From: Zygnema cylindricum
Lineage: Eukaryota; Streptophyta; Zygnematophyceae; Zygnematales; Zygnemataceae
Length of the DNA: 43,223 bases
NCBI GenBank assembly: GCA_037447655.1
Contig: JBBHKE010001267.1
Location: 1 to 43,223, forward strand
Direction of reading: 5' to 3'
The position numbers and the translations under genes were made by a program. Shown here in pieces: positions 34,228-43,170 of this stretch. Positions within the stretch are counted from its first letter, which is position 1. Every line of letters begins with the position of its first letter. Below the pieces are notes generated by a model, which ran no database searches, was not told where the DNA came from, and saw nothing but the letters and a program-made list of their open reading frames with translations.

Positions 34228-37139
34228 CTACTTTTTCGAGGACGAAGATTGTAGGTCCTGAGAAAAAATAAAAAATAAATAAATAAACATAAAAGAAAAT
34301 AAATAAACAACAATTATATAAAATAAGCGGAAACTTGTTCAAAAAAAAAAATTAATAGTAAAAGACAAAAAAAAAAAACAAACAAACATTTTCTTTTTCC
34401 GTGACTTCAAGAAAAAAAAAAAAATTAAGAAATAAATAAATAAAATCAAAAATAAAATAAAAATATTTAAAAAAAGAAATTTTTTTAAAAAACCTGCGGT
34501 TCGAGATTTGCTGAAGTTTCCCTCAAAGCGAGATCGGCCGGGGGAGGCTTTGGAGCTCCTTTGGAGCCCTTCCCGAAAGGTTCCTCAGAGGAATCATAAG
34601 CTGAATAAAAGGAGGGAGAGAGTGAGGGAGGGAGGGAGGAGAGAGGAGAGAGGAGAGAGGAGAGAGGTGGAGGAGGGAGGGAGGAGGGAGGGAGGAGGGA
34701 GGGAGGAGAGAGGAGGGAGGAGGGAGGAGGGAGGAGGGAGGAGGGAGGGAGGAGGGAGGAGGGAGGAGGGAGGGAGGAGGGAGGAGGGAGGAGGGAGGAG
34801 AGAGGTGGAGGAGGGAGGAGGGAGGAGGGAGGAAGGAGGAGGGAGGAGGGAGGAGGGAGGAGGGAGGAGGGAGGAGGGAGGAGGGAGGAGGGAGGAGGGA
34901 GGAGGGAGGAGGGAGGAAGGAGGTGGGAAGGAGGGATGAGGTAAGAGGGACGAGGAAAGAGGAATAAGGGAGGGAGGAGAGAGGAGGGAGGATGGAGAAG
35001 AGAGGAGGGAGGGAGGAGAGAGGAGGGAGGAGGGAGGAGAGAGGAGAGAGGAGAGAGGAGAGAGGAGAGAGGAGAGAGGAGAGAGGAGAGAGGAGAGAGG
35101 AGGGAGGAGGGAGGAGGGAGGAGGGAGGAGGGAGGAGGGAGGAGGGAGGAGGGAGGAGGGAAGGAGGGAGGAGGGAAAAAGGGATGAGATAAAGGGGACG
35201 AGGAAAGAGGAATAAGGGAGGGAGGAGAGAGGAGGGAGGATGGAGAAGAGAGGAGGGAGGGAGGAGGAAGGAGGGAGAGAGGTAGGGAGTGAGAGGGGGA
35301 GAGAGAGGCGGAGGGAGAGGGAGATGGAGAGGCAGAGAGAGAGGAAGAGGGGGAGAGGGAGAGGGAGAATGAGAAAAGACGGAGAGAGAGACGGATGGGG
35401 AGAACGTGAGAGATGTAGAAGGAGAGGGAGAGAAAGAGGGAGAGAAAGTGAGAGCAAAAACAAAAAAAAAAAAAAGTGAAAAGTGATGTAAGAAAAGAAG
35501 CGGTAACGGAAGAGGTAAAGGGAGAGGGACTGCGAGAGCTAGAGGGAGAGGGACAGCAAGAGGGAAAGGGAGAGGGAGAGAGAGGGAGAGAGGAAGAGGT
35601 AGAGGGAGAGGGACAGGGAGAGGTAGAGGGAGAGGGAGAAAGCGATGGAGATTTTCTCTCACCTTTGCTCGAATCCTTGCGTGGAGGGAGCCCCGATTTT
35701 CTCCCAGAAGAGACAAATTTCTCTCCTTGCTTTGTCTTTTCTGTGGCCAAGTGGGGGGAGCCAAGAGAAAGAGAGAAGATTCTGGGGAGAGGAGAGGGGG
35801 TGGCTCTTCTCTCCAGGGAGGTAGTGGGAGTAAAAAATGTCTTCCCTCCCTCCGGTATTGGGGAACCCACCTGGAAAAAAGAAACAGGCAAAGAAAAAGT
35901 GTAAATTTAATGTGGGTTAGGATTTTTATTTAAAAAGGCATATATGTACCTTTATTCCATTCCCCCTTTCTCTCGCCTTCTCCCCCTCTCCCTCTCCCTC
36001 CCTCCCCTCTCTCTCTCCCTCTCTCCCTCGCTCTCTCTCTCCGTCCCCTACAGCCTATTAAGGTTGGGAAGAGGAAAAAAAATCACCTCATTCTCCTTCT
36101 CCTTCCTTTTCTTCCTCCCTGTTCCCTTTTTCTTCACCGCTTCCTTCTAGGACTCTTCAACCTCCTTCGTCTTTCTCTCCTCCTCCTCCCTCTCCCTCTC
36201 CCTCGCCTTTAGTATTTCGTATTTTTCGGTCAATGTTTTTAAATCAATTTTTAATTTATCCTCTTTTTTTTCTCCCTCCCTCCTCTCTCTCTCTCTCTCT
36301 CTTCTCTCTCTATACTCAGTTTTTCTTTCAACTCCTGCGACTCTCTCTCCTTCTGCACAAAAAAAAAGGGGGGAGGGGGGAGGGAGAAGAGGGAAAGATG
36401 AATGACTGGAAGAAAACTAATAAAATAATCGACTCAAGAAAGTGAGAGAGAGGGAAAGGGAGGGAGAGGGAGAGAGGGGGCGAGGGCAACGGCAAGGCGA
36501 GGGAGATGGTGACGAAGAGGGCGAGAGAGAGGGGAGAGGGAGATGGAGAGGGAAAGGGAGAGGGAGGGAGGGGGAGAGGGAGAGGGAGAGGGAGGAGGAG
36601 AGGGAGAGGGAGCGGGAGAGGGAGAGGGAGGCCGAGGGAGAAAGGACGAGAGAGAGGGCGTGAGGAAGAGAGCGGGAAATTGAGAGGGCGAGGGAGAGCG
36701 AGAGAGAGAGAGGGGAGAGGGAGCGGGAGTGGGGAGCAGGAGAGCGAGGGCGAGGAGAGGAAGAGGGATAGGGAAGGAGAGGGAGAGGGAGAGAAGAGGG
36801 AGAGGGAAAGAGAGGGAAAGGAGAGGGAGAGGGAGAGAGAGAGGGAGTGGAGATACATATAACGATATATTATAAACACAACAATAATAAAAATAATAAC
36901 ATATAGATAAAACAAATATTAGAAAAAACAAAAAACAAAAAAAAAAAACAAAAAAAAACAGGAAATTGAAAGAAAAAGAATAAACGAAAAACAAATTATT
37001 AATAAAAAAAAGAAAAAAAAAAGTAATTAATAAATAAATAAATAAGAAATAAATAAATAAGTTTTTAAACAAAATTAATTACCTGTTGCTCGATCGACTT
37101 TTTTTTTCTCAACAAGGTTTGTATTTCCAAGAAATCTTT
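34228..37139 (-). CDS. Candidate multi-exon gene of unknown function, 3' part (minus strand)
   Basis: Five exon-like segments in order on the minus strand are 37139-37083, 36352-36162, 35870-35663, 34600-34494 and 34257-34228. All internal acceptors are pyrimidine-rich ...AG (ttttttgcag, tttgtgcag, tcttttttccag, ttttattcag, ttttttctcag). Donors are GTAATT, GTTGAA, GTGAGA and GTTTTT. Phases agree: 35870-35663 (208 bp) leaves one base that joins 34600-34494 (107 bp) without a stop, and the last exon reads DLQSSSSKK-stop. The first (KDFLEIQTLLRKKKSIEQQ) and second (KERESQELKEKLSIE, then LKIDLKTLTEKYEILK) look coiled-coil. The third is Ser/Pro/Lys-rich (VGSPIPEGGKTFFTPTTSLE) and the fourth contains YDSSEEPFGKGSKGAPKPPP. 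The 191-bp second exon is out of frame unless a GA slip of two bases is allowed. The protein is not recognised. It could be a real gene or a recent pseudogene. Confidence 0.45.
34607..35660. repeat. Polypurine (plus strand) tract of about 1 kb, GGAGGGA-type
   Basis: Almost every plus-strand base from 34607 to about 35455, and most to 35660, is A or G, in GGAGGGAGGA and GAGAGG units. Within it a block of about 270 bp is duplicated: the 'atgaggtaagagggacgagg' region near 34936 and the matching 'atgagataaaggggacgagg' near 35183. The long open frames on both strands are repeat artefacts. On the minus strand the tract equals the pyrimidine-rich intron of the candidate gene (34601-35662). Confidence 0.93.
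35965..36350. repeat. Pyrimidine-rich (plus strand) tract
   Basis: CTCTC/CCCTC repeats dominate the plus strand at 35965-36050 and again at 36080-36350. The second half coincides with the minus-strand exon candidate 36162-36352, where the purine strand encodes Arg/Glu-rich sequence. Confidence 0.8.
36362..36852. repeat. Polypurine (plus strand) tract, GAGGGA-type
   Basis: GAGAGGGAGAGGG repeats with occasional C bases run for about 490 bp on the plus strand. On the minus strand this is a polypyrimidine tract directly before the acceptor at 36353-36354. Open frames here are Arg/Glu/Gly or Ser/Leu/Pro repeats and are not credible proteins. Confidence 0.9.
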
Positions 37140-37289
37140 CTGCAAAAAAGAATAAAAAAATTACAAAAATTTAACTAGTTATAAATAAGAAAATCATCAA
37201 ATATTAATAGTTGTAATAAAGAAAGCCATAGAATATAAATAGTTATAAAAAGAAAAATCATAAAATATAAACTGTTATAAAAATATTTT

Positions 37290-38142
37290 TTTCCTCTCGA
37301 TCTCACCGCTCTAAACCTCTCCTCCCTTGTCTTCTCCCTCTCCCTCTCTCCCCTCACCTCCTTGGGGTCACCGAATCCCTCAGCTTGACATTCAGTTTTT
37401 CTTCTCTCTCCCTCCTATCTCTCGCTCTCTCCTCCATCTCCCTCTACTCCCTCTCCCGCTCTCCCTCTAACACATCGAACAAACTTTTTCTCTCCTCTCT
37501 TTTACCTCCCCCTCTCTCTTCTCCCCCCCCCTCACGTTCTCTCCTCTCTCCCTCTCTCTCCCTTTCCCTCTCGTTGCAATGCATTCAGTTTGTCCTCTCT
37601 CCATCTCTCCCTCCCTCCTCTCCCTCTCTCCCTCTCTCTCACTGCCTCCATCCCTCTCTCCTTCCCCTCTCCCTCTCCCTCTCCCTCTTCCCCCCCCCTC
37701 TCTCTCTCTCTCTACCCCTCTACACCTTTAACTCATTGAATCCCTTCATTTGGCTTTCAGTTTCTCCTCCCTCTCTACTCCCTCTCCATGTCCCTCTACC
37801 CCTTGAACTCACAAATCCCTCGGTTTCCGTTCACTTTTTATCTCTCTCTGTACACCTTCCCGCTCCATTCCCTCTCTCTCTAAACTCCCTCTCCCCCACT
37901 ACCCCTTCAACTCACTGAATCCTTTAGTTTAGCTTTCAGTTTTTCCTCTCTCTTTCTAATCTGTGTCCATTCTCTCTCCCTCTCCCTCTCCCTCTCCCTC
38001 TCCCTCTCTCACTCTCCCTCTCCGTCCCTCTTCCTCCCTCTCACTCCCTTCCTCCCCTCACCCTCTCCTCCCCCTCCCCCTCTTCCTCTCCCTCTCTCGC
38101 CCCCCTCCCTTTCCCTCTCCCTCTCTCTCCCTCCACCCCTTC
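37290..38142. repeat. Pyrimidine-rich tract containing recurrent exon-end-like units
   Basis: The plus strand is CTCTCCCTC-rich. Embedded at irregular spacing are non-repetitive units related on the minus strand to 'gaaaaactgaaagctaaact' followed by 'aaaggattcagtgagtt'. They occur near 37370-37400, 37560-37590 (partial), 37720-37770, 37800-37845 (diverged) and 37895-37950. Each reads EEKLKAKLKDS-like, and in some copies it is followed by GTGAGT, a splice donor. This suggests repeated duplication of an exon end with its donor. A poly-C run lies near 37525. Confidence 0.6.
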
Positions 38143-38150
38143 TAACTCAC

Positions 38151-38206
38151 CATGGGTTCTGCGTTAAGTCCTTTTTCTCTCTCTTGCCTTGCCTCTGCTT
38201 CATCAT
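38151..38206 (-). CDS. Possible first exon of the minus-strand candidate gene
   Basis: On the minus strand ATGATG at 38206-38201 opens a frame reading MMKQRQGKREKKDLTQNP, which ends at a strong donor (CATG|GTGAGTT, donor at 38150-38145). An in-frame stop lies just upstream of the ATG. Its splice phase leaves two bases. The connecting exons between here and 37139 are not resolved, because 37360-38140 is a purine-rich array in which several near-copies of one exon end recur. The basic composition fits the rest of the candidate protein, but the link is inference. Confidence 0.3.
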
Positions 38207-38270
38207 CGCCGCCTCTAACCGATCTTTTTATTCGAAATCTGCACATATCTACACTAAATTTGTTAAAAAA

Positions 38271-38460
38271 GCCAAAAATTACTGTAAATTAGTGTAGATT
38301 TACACTATAATTGGTGTAAACTGGTGTAAATTAGTGTAAACTTACACTACAATTAGTGTAAATTTAACCTAATTACTGTCAATTAGTGAAAATTTATACT
38401 GTAGTTAGTGTAAGATTAACCTAATTATTGTAAACTTATGTTGTAATTATTGTAGGTTAG
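38271..38460. repeat. AT-rich short repeat based on 'tgtaaattag' and its complement
   Basis: The motifs 'ttagtgtaaa', 'gtgtaaatt' and the complementary 'tttacact' recur about every 15-25 bases across 190 bp, giving many small overlapping inverted pairs. No coding potential is visible. The stretch lies just upstream (minus-strand sense) of the possible first exon at 38206. Confidence 0.65.
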
Positions 38461-38934
38461 GGAAATTAAAAAAAAAAACTGTGACTGCAATCGAATGTTA
38501 AATCCACTTTAGAAACAACAAATAATCATCAAATAATTAAAAAAAGAAATGAAAAATAACTACACAAATAATGATTAGAAAAAAAAAAAAGGGTATATTT
38601 TAAGGGAAATTGTGAAAGATTTTTTTCTGGATTAAAACAGAAAAAAAAAAAGAAAAAGAAAGAGTATTTACATTATTGAAATTTTTCAACTGGCGGAAGG
38701 GAGAGGGAGAGGGAGAGGGAGAGGGGAATATTATTATAAAAACAAAACGACTCAAAAAATTGTTGTAATGGCAATACTTCCTTGAAGCCAAGGATGGGAG
38801 AATAAAGAGGAAATGAAAAATTGCAGCGTAGGAATGGCAGTGGAAGAAAAAAGGATAGGAGAAAATTTTGAAATTTTATGTAATTTTTCGGACAGAAGGC
38901 CACATCTACGCCGTGCGATGCTTTTGTCGGTTGA

Positions 38935-39640
38935 AAAGATCGGACGGCAGGATGAACTGTTCAACGGGAAAGTTAGAAAGATCGGACGGCAGGATGAACT
39001 GTTCAACGGGAAAGTTAGAAAGATCGGACGGCAGGATGAACTGTTCAACGGGAAAGTTAGAAAGATCGGACGGCAGGATGAACTGTTCAACGGGAAAGTT
39101 AGAAAGATCGGACGGCAGGATGAACTGTTCAACGGTGTTATAAAGATCGGACGGCAGGATGAACTGTCAACGGAAAGTTAGAACGATCGGACGGCAGGAT
39201 GAACCTGCTCAACCGAAAGGAAAGACTGACCCAGATGAACTGCTCAACTGAAAGCCGAAAGATCACTACAGGATGAACTGTTCAACGGGAAAGCTGGAAA
39301 GATCGGACGGCAGGAGAAAATTCTTAACGGGAAAGTTAGAAACATCGGACGGCAGGATGAACTGTTCAGCGGGAAAGCTGGAAAGATCGGACGGCAGGAA
39401 AAACTTCGTAACGGGAAAAATAGAAATATCGGACGGCAAGATGAACTGTTCAGCGGGAAAGTTGGAGAGATCGAACGGCATGGAGAAACCTTTTAACGGG
39501 AAAGTGAGAAAAATTTGAAATTCTATAGAATTTAACGTACAGAAAGCTACATCTACGCCGTACGATGCTTTTGTCGGTTGAGAAAGATCGGACGGTGGAA
39601 GAGTCTTCCCAACGGGAAAGTGAGAAAAATTTGAAATTTC
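38935..39640. repeat. 42-bp minisatellite with higher-order structure
   Basis: Four identical units start at 38935, 38977, 39019 and 39061, with a shortened fifth at 39103. The unit starts 'aaagatcggacggcaggatg'. From about 39142 the units become degenerate, and between 39270 and 39500 two variants alternate ('gatgaactgttcarcgg' and 'gaaaaaytt..taacgg'), giving an 84-bp dimer. Because 42 is a multiple of three, each strand keeps open frames (for example KIGRQDELFNGKVR repeats in 38813-39181). A flanking block of about 90 bp is present on both sides (38857-38945 and 39507-39595). Confidence 0.92.
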
Positions 39641-39672
39641 ACCTTTAATAGTGAGCCTCGTAATTTGACTAA

Positions 39673-40474
39673 GGGTACTTTCGCATGTGGTAAAGTTACA
39701 GTTAATTTCTTTCGTTTTCCTCCATAATTTAGAAATAAACGACAAAATCCCGCAACCGTACCAAAAAATATAAATTAACACCGTACAAGTTGCGTTACCT
39801 TTAAACTTTATACGTATATTAGTTTGTCGTCTAGCGCGATGCAATTTGTCGTTTAGCGCATTTCGACCCACTTTCGCGTCCTTTCAGCACATGTTCAAAC
39901 TTTACATCAAATCACCTCGCGAGGTGATTTGAAATAAAGTCCAATAAGGTGAGCGAATGGGTAAACGCTTTCGCACGTGTATGAAGTTTTTTACATTTTT
40001 TGTGCGCGGAGTACCAAAAAAAAATCACACTGCACGTTTCAAGCCTGTGCGTACTGTTTTCAGTGCGCTTTTCCGTATAGGGGCCGTAACACACGTGTCG
40101 TCACACATACGGCGTAAGAAAACATTGGGCACCTGACAGCAAGTGGGAAAACGAAAAACGAAACCGCATTTCTGTGCGACAGCGAAAGGTAATTTAGAGT
40201 TTTGACACGTCGACAATGTGGCGTACGGACATTACGAAGTCACAAAAATTGTACAGCGTGCAGAGACACGCCTCAAATTGAAGCCGAGTGGAAGTTTCGC
40301 CTCACTTTGTGTACCACTTCATCTGTCACATTGTTTCGTACACGTCTACGTAAGTCAATTTTTTAAGTAACAAATTATTTGAGTTTACATCCGAATGCTC
40401 AGAAAGCTGTACGGAGAATTTTTGCTAAAAAACAAAGTAACAACACAAAGTTTCAGTTACATGCGAAAGTACCA
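39673..40474. mobile_element. TIR element (802 bp), Harbinger-like, related ends
   Basis: The left end GGGTACTTTCGCATGT and the complement of the right end (TGGTACTTTCGCATGT) form TIRs flanked by a TAA duplication (39670-39672 and 40475-40477). The ends resemble those of the MITEs at 3151, 3844 and 22255 (GGGTATGTCCCCATGT) in length and first and last bases, suggesting mobilisation by the same transposase class. A palindrome 'cacctcgcgaggtg' lies near 39914. No protein is encoded. Confidence 0.75.
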
Positions 40475-40590
40475 TAAATCCGTAATTCGACTCACATTAC
40501 GACTGTGGGTACATCACGAGTGTGTTACGACTTAGGGTATGGTTACATCAGGAGGTCTTTGCAATAGTACAGACAACAAAATTTCTATAA

Positions 40591-41406
40591 GGGTGAACCT
40601 CCATCAGGCGAAAAGTAGGGTTGTTTACTGGGAGAAGTACCTTTAGGGTTGTTTACTGGGAGAAGTACCTTTCCGTACTAGGCCGTACTACTTTTTTCCT
40701 CTTTTTTTATAAACATATTTACTGAAGATTCGGCAAGATTCTGCAAACTTTTTGGTGAAAATTTCGACCGTCTGATTTTGCGTTTTTGAAGCAAACGCTC
40801 CTTCCGTCCGGTGTCTGGCGAGTCTCCTCAATTGTCCTCAGGAGGAGAGAGTTGCCAGTTTGCCACACACTGGACGTGTTTATTGGTACACTTGGAAACA
40901 AAAAGGTATTATCCACGGCGGACGAGCGATGACGACCTCACAATTGGCAAAGGCCACGTGCCTTCGTACAGGGCGGATTTGAGAGCGACGAAAAAAACTT
41001 TGGCGCAAGATATCTCTCTGACGACTCTTTTCCTTCGTGCAACGGACTTTGCGTACAAACTACAAAGCATAATGGCAAACGATAAAAGAACAAATTTTCA
41101 TTTTGAAAAGGATTTCGAAACGGTTGGTACAACGAAATGACAAGAGCGTACAAATTGTACATTCGCGTAGCTCTGCTAGATATTTGAATCTGTGTTCCTC
41201 CGTACATACGCCGTTCAGATTCAGTGCTTTTCGAATTTTTTAATATTCCCGGGCCGGCTGAACAAGATCTTACGTGGTTCCAATCGCAATCCAACACGTC
41301 AGTAATTGGTGCCTCGCTAGCACAACCTGATGGAGAAGTGATACAAATATTACTGCCAGTAAAAGTGTCCGTACGATTAATAGGAACGCCTGATCGAGGT
41401 TCACCC
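40591..41406. mobile_element. TIR element (816 bp), Harbinger-like
   Basis: The left TIR GGGTGAACCTCCATCAGGCG and the complement of the right end (GGGTGAACCTCGATCAGGCG) differ at one base. The flanks are TAA (40588-40590) and TTA (41407-41409), one mismatch from a perfect TWA duplication. A 28-bp direct repeat is at its left side. The open frame at 40811-41140 (109 residues) lies inside; it has no recognised motif and I treat it as non-coding. Confidence 0.7.
40617..40672. repeat. 28-bp perfect tandem duplication
   Basis: The unit starting 'agggttgtttactgggagaa' and ending 'gtaccttt' occurs at 40617-40644 and 40645-40672 without change. It is internal to the TIR element. Confidence 0.95.
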
Positions 41407-41409
41407 TTA

Positions 41410-42193
41410 GTTTACCTCCTTTTTGTAGGGTACTTTTTCCACGCGTTCACGCCTACAATACTAGGTATGCGTGGTTGCAGTTTATTGTTCACAGTTCCAC
41501 ACCATTACTACACGTGGCGATTGTCATATAAAAAGTTGTCGGGAAATCGGGAAGTACAGTACACGCTCTAGGCTGGTCGGTTGACAGCTCTAGATGGGCA
41601 AATATTCATTATAGCGACGAGGCCTTCCTTGATCTCGTCGTATCCAATTGTTTTTGAAGTGCTCGTGGGTTCGTACTGTACTTATTGACGCTTGCTCACG
41701 TTTTACAGCAGCCAAAATTCTAGTGTTGTGTATCGGTAAAAAAATTATCGCGATAACACCGATATCGATAGTTATCAGTTATCGAACGGTAGAGGTCCCG
41801 ATGTATTGGTCTGAGACCAACAAATTCCATATCGGCGATAACTTTATAAATATATAGTAAGCATACTATAGTACCTTACTATATACAGTGTTATACTATT
41901 TACATTATATAGCGTGGCATACCACGTATACGAATCTGTTTCGTAACTATTTAAATGAAAATTATTACGGACAGCGCAGCACATAAAATGTAGACAAATT
42001 TAAAATAATACTTTATAGTTATAAAACTATACTACCGAAACGAAAAAGATAAAATAAAATGAAAAATTTGTGAATCATTTTTTTTTCGAAAAAAGACGAA
42101 CAGACGTCTTATAGAAGACCACATCTGTCAGATTGCCCCCATTTACAACCACCATATTTTTGAACCTACTATAACCAGACATCACCTATTTGA
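41410..42193. other. Spacer with an ATCGATA-rich palindromic repeat, no gene
   Basis: Near 41721-41795 the sequence starts 'tagtgttgtgtatcggt' and continues with nested 'accgatatcgata' palindromes; the same start and palindromes recur at 42862-43045. The rest is AT-rich, with open frames below 70 codons and no recognised motif. Confidence 0.5.
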
Positions 42194-42821
42194 GGAAAGT
42201 AGTTTTTTATAAAATAGTAAAAAACTAAAATTATATATTTATTCATTCGAATGGATTATCAGGAAATTGTAGGAGGAGAGGAGGATGGGACACTGATTTT
42301 GAATATGATGGATTTGGAAATTTAAAACATTGAAAATTTAAAAAATTGGATTAGGAAAGTAGTTTTTTTACAAAATAGTAAAAAACTAAAATTATATATT
42401 TATTCGTTCGAATGGATTATCAGGAAATTGTAGGAGGAGAGGAGGATGGGACACAGATTTTGAATATGATGGATTTAGAAATTTAAAAAATGGATTAGGA
42501 AAGTAGTTTTTTACAAAATAGTAAAAAACTAAAATTATATAGTTATTCGTTCGAATGGATTATCAGAAAATTGTAGGAGGAGAGGAGGATGGGACACAGA
42601 TTTTGAATATGATGGATTTGAAATTTAAAACATTGAAAATTTAAAAATTGGATTAGGAAAGTAGTTTTTTTACAAAATAGTAAAAAACTAAAATTATATA
42701 TTTATTCGTTCGAATGGATTATCAGGAAATTGTAGGAGGAGAGGAGGATGGGACACAGATTTTGAATATAATGGATTTAGAAATTTAAAAAATGGATTAG
42801 GAAAGTAGTTTTTTACTATTT
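42194..42821. repeat. Tandem array of alternating 160/144-bp units
   Basis: Units begin with 'ggaaagtagttttttacaaa' at 42194, 42354, 42498 and 42656, with a fragment at 42800. Lengths alternate (160, 144, 158, 144) because every second unit carries an extra 'acattgaaaatttaaaa' segment, so the true repeat is a dimer of about 303 bp. Each unit contains a short open frame starting MDYQEIVGGEEDGT that differs little between units; I do not claim it is translated. Confidence 0.92.
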
Positions 42822-42861
42822 TCCATATAGATTGAACATGAGGAACTTAGTGATAAATAGT

Positions 42862-43060
42862 AGTGTTGTGTATCGGTTGTATCGGTAAGCATTTACCGAT
42901 AACCGATATGGACCTTTTTTCGGGTACATAATAATCAAAATACTGGTACGATATATTGATATCGGGGTTATCGCCGATAAATAACCGATATTTATCGGTA
43001 ATTATCGGCGATAACACCGATATCGATAACTATCGGCGATATGTGTACGGACCGTCCAGA
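42862..43060. repeat. Second copy of the 'tgtgtatcggt' palindromic repeat
   Basis: The sequence 'tagtgttgtgtatcggt' is followed by repeated 'accgataaccgatat' and 'cggcgataacaccgatatcg' motifs. A shorter version lies at 41721-41795 in the same orientation. The interior is strongly self-complementary and could fold into a long hairpin. It may be one end of a TIR transposon such as a hAT-type element, but no matching opposite end was found. Confidence 0.5.
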
Positions 43061-43170
43061 TAAATGTACGGCCAACACACTCATCTGTACGGTTTTGGTA
43101 CGGATCCAAAAAAACGATGTACCTTTCACATCCGACGCCATGGCTTTGTCCCTTTCTTCCCTCAAATGGC

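Noticed and set aside
34485-35891. Long minus-strand open frames (up to 468 codons) rich in Ser, Leu and Pro
   Set aside because: They run through the CCCTCC repeat in all frames at once, the signature of a stop-poor simple repeat. Only the short splice-bounded parts at each end (35663-35870 and 34494-34600) have non-repetitive sequence, and I annotate those instead.
36328-37072. Minus-strand and plus-strand open frames over the 36.4-36.9 kb GA tract
   Set aside because: Composition is only Ser/Leu/Pro or Arg/Glu/Gly from GAGGGA repeats, open in several frames simultaneously.
38935-39141. CRISPR array
   Set aside because: Units are contiguous 42-bp tandem repeats with no unique spacers, in a eukaryotic context.
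38813-39181. Plus-strand 122-codon frame with 14-residue repeats
   Set aside because: The frame is open only because the 42-bp repeat is a multiple of three; other frames and the opposite strand are open too, and the 3' degenerate units break it.
40811-41140. A 109-codon plus-strand gene
   Set aside because: It lies wholly inside a TIR element, has no recognised motif, and an overlapping minus-strand frame of similar length exists.
41721-43060. LTR pair of a retrotransposon
   Set aside because: The direct copies differ greatly in length, lack a TG...CA boundary, and the interior is a tandem array without coding remnants, PBS or PPT.
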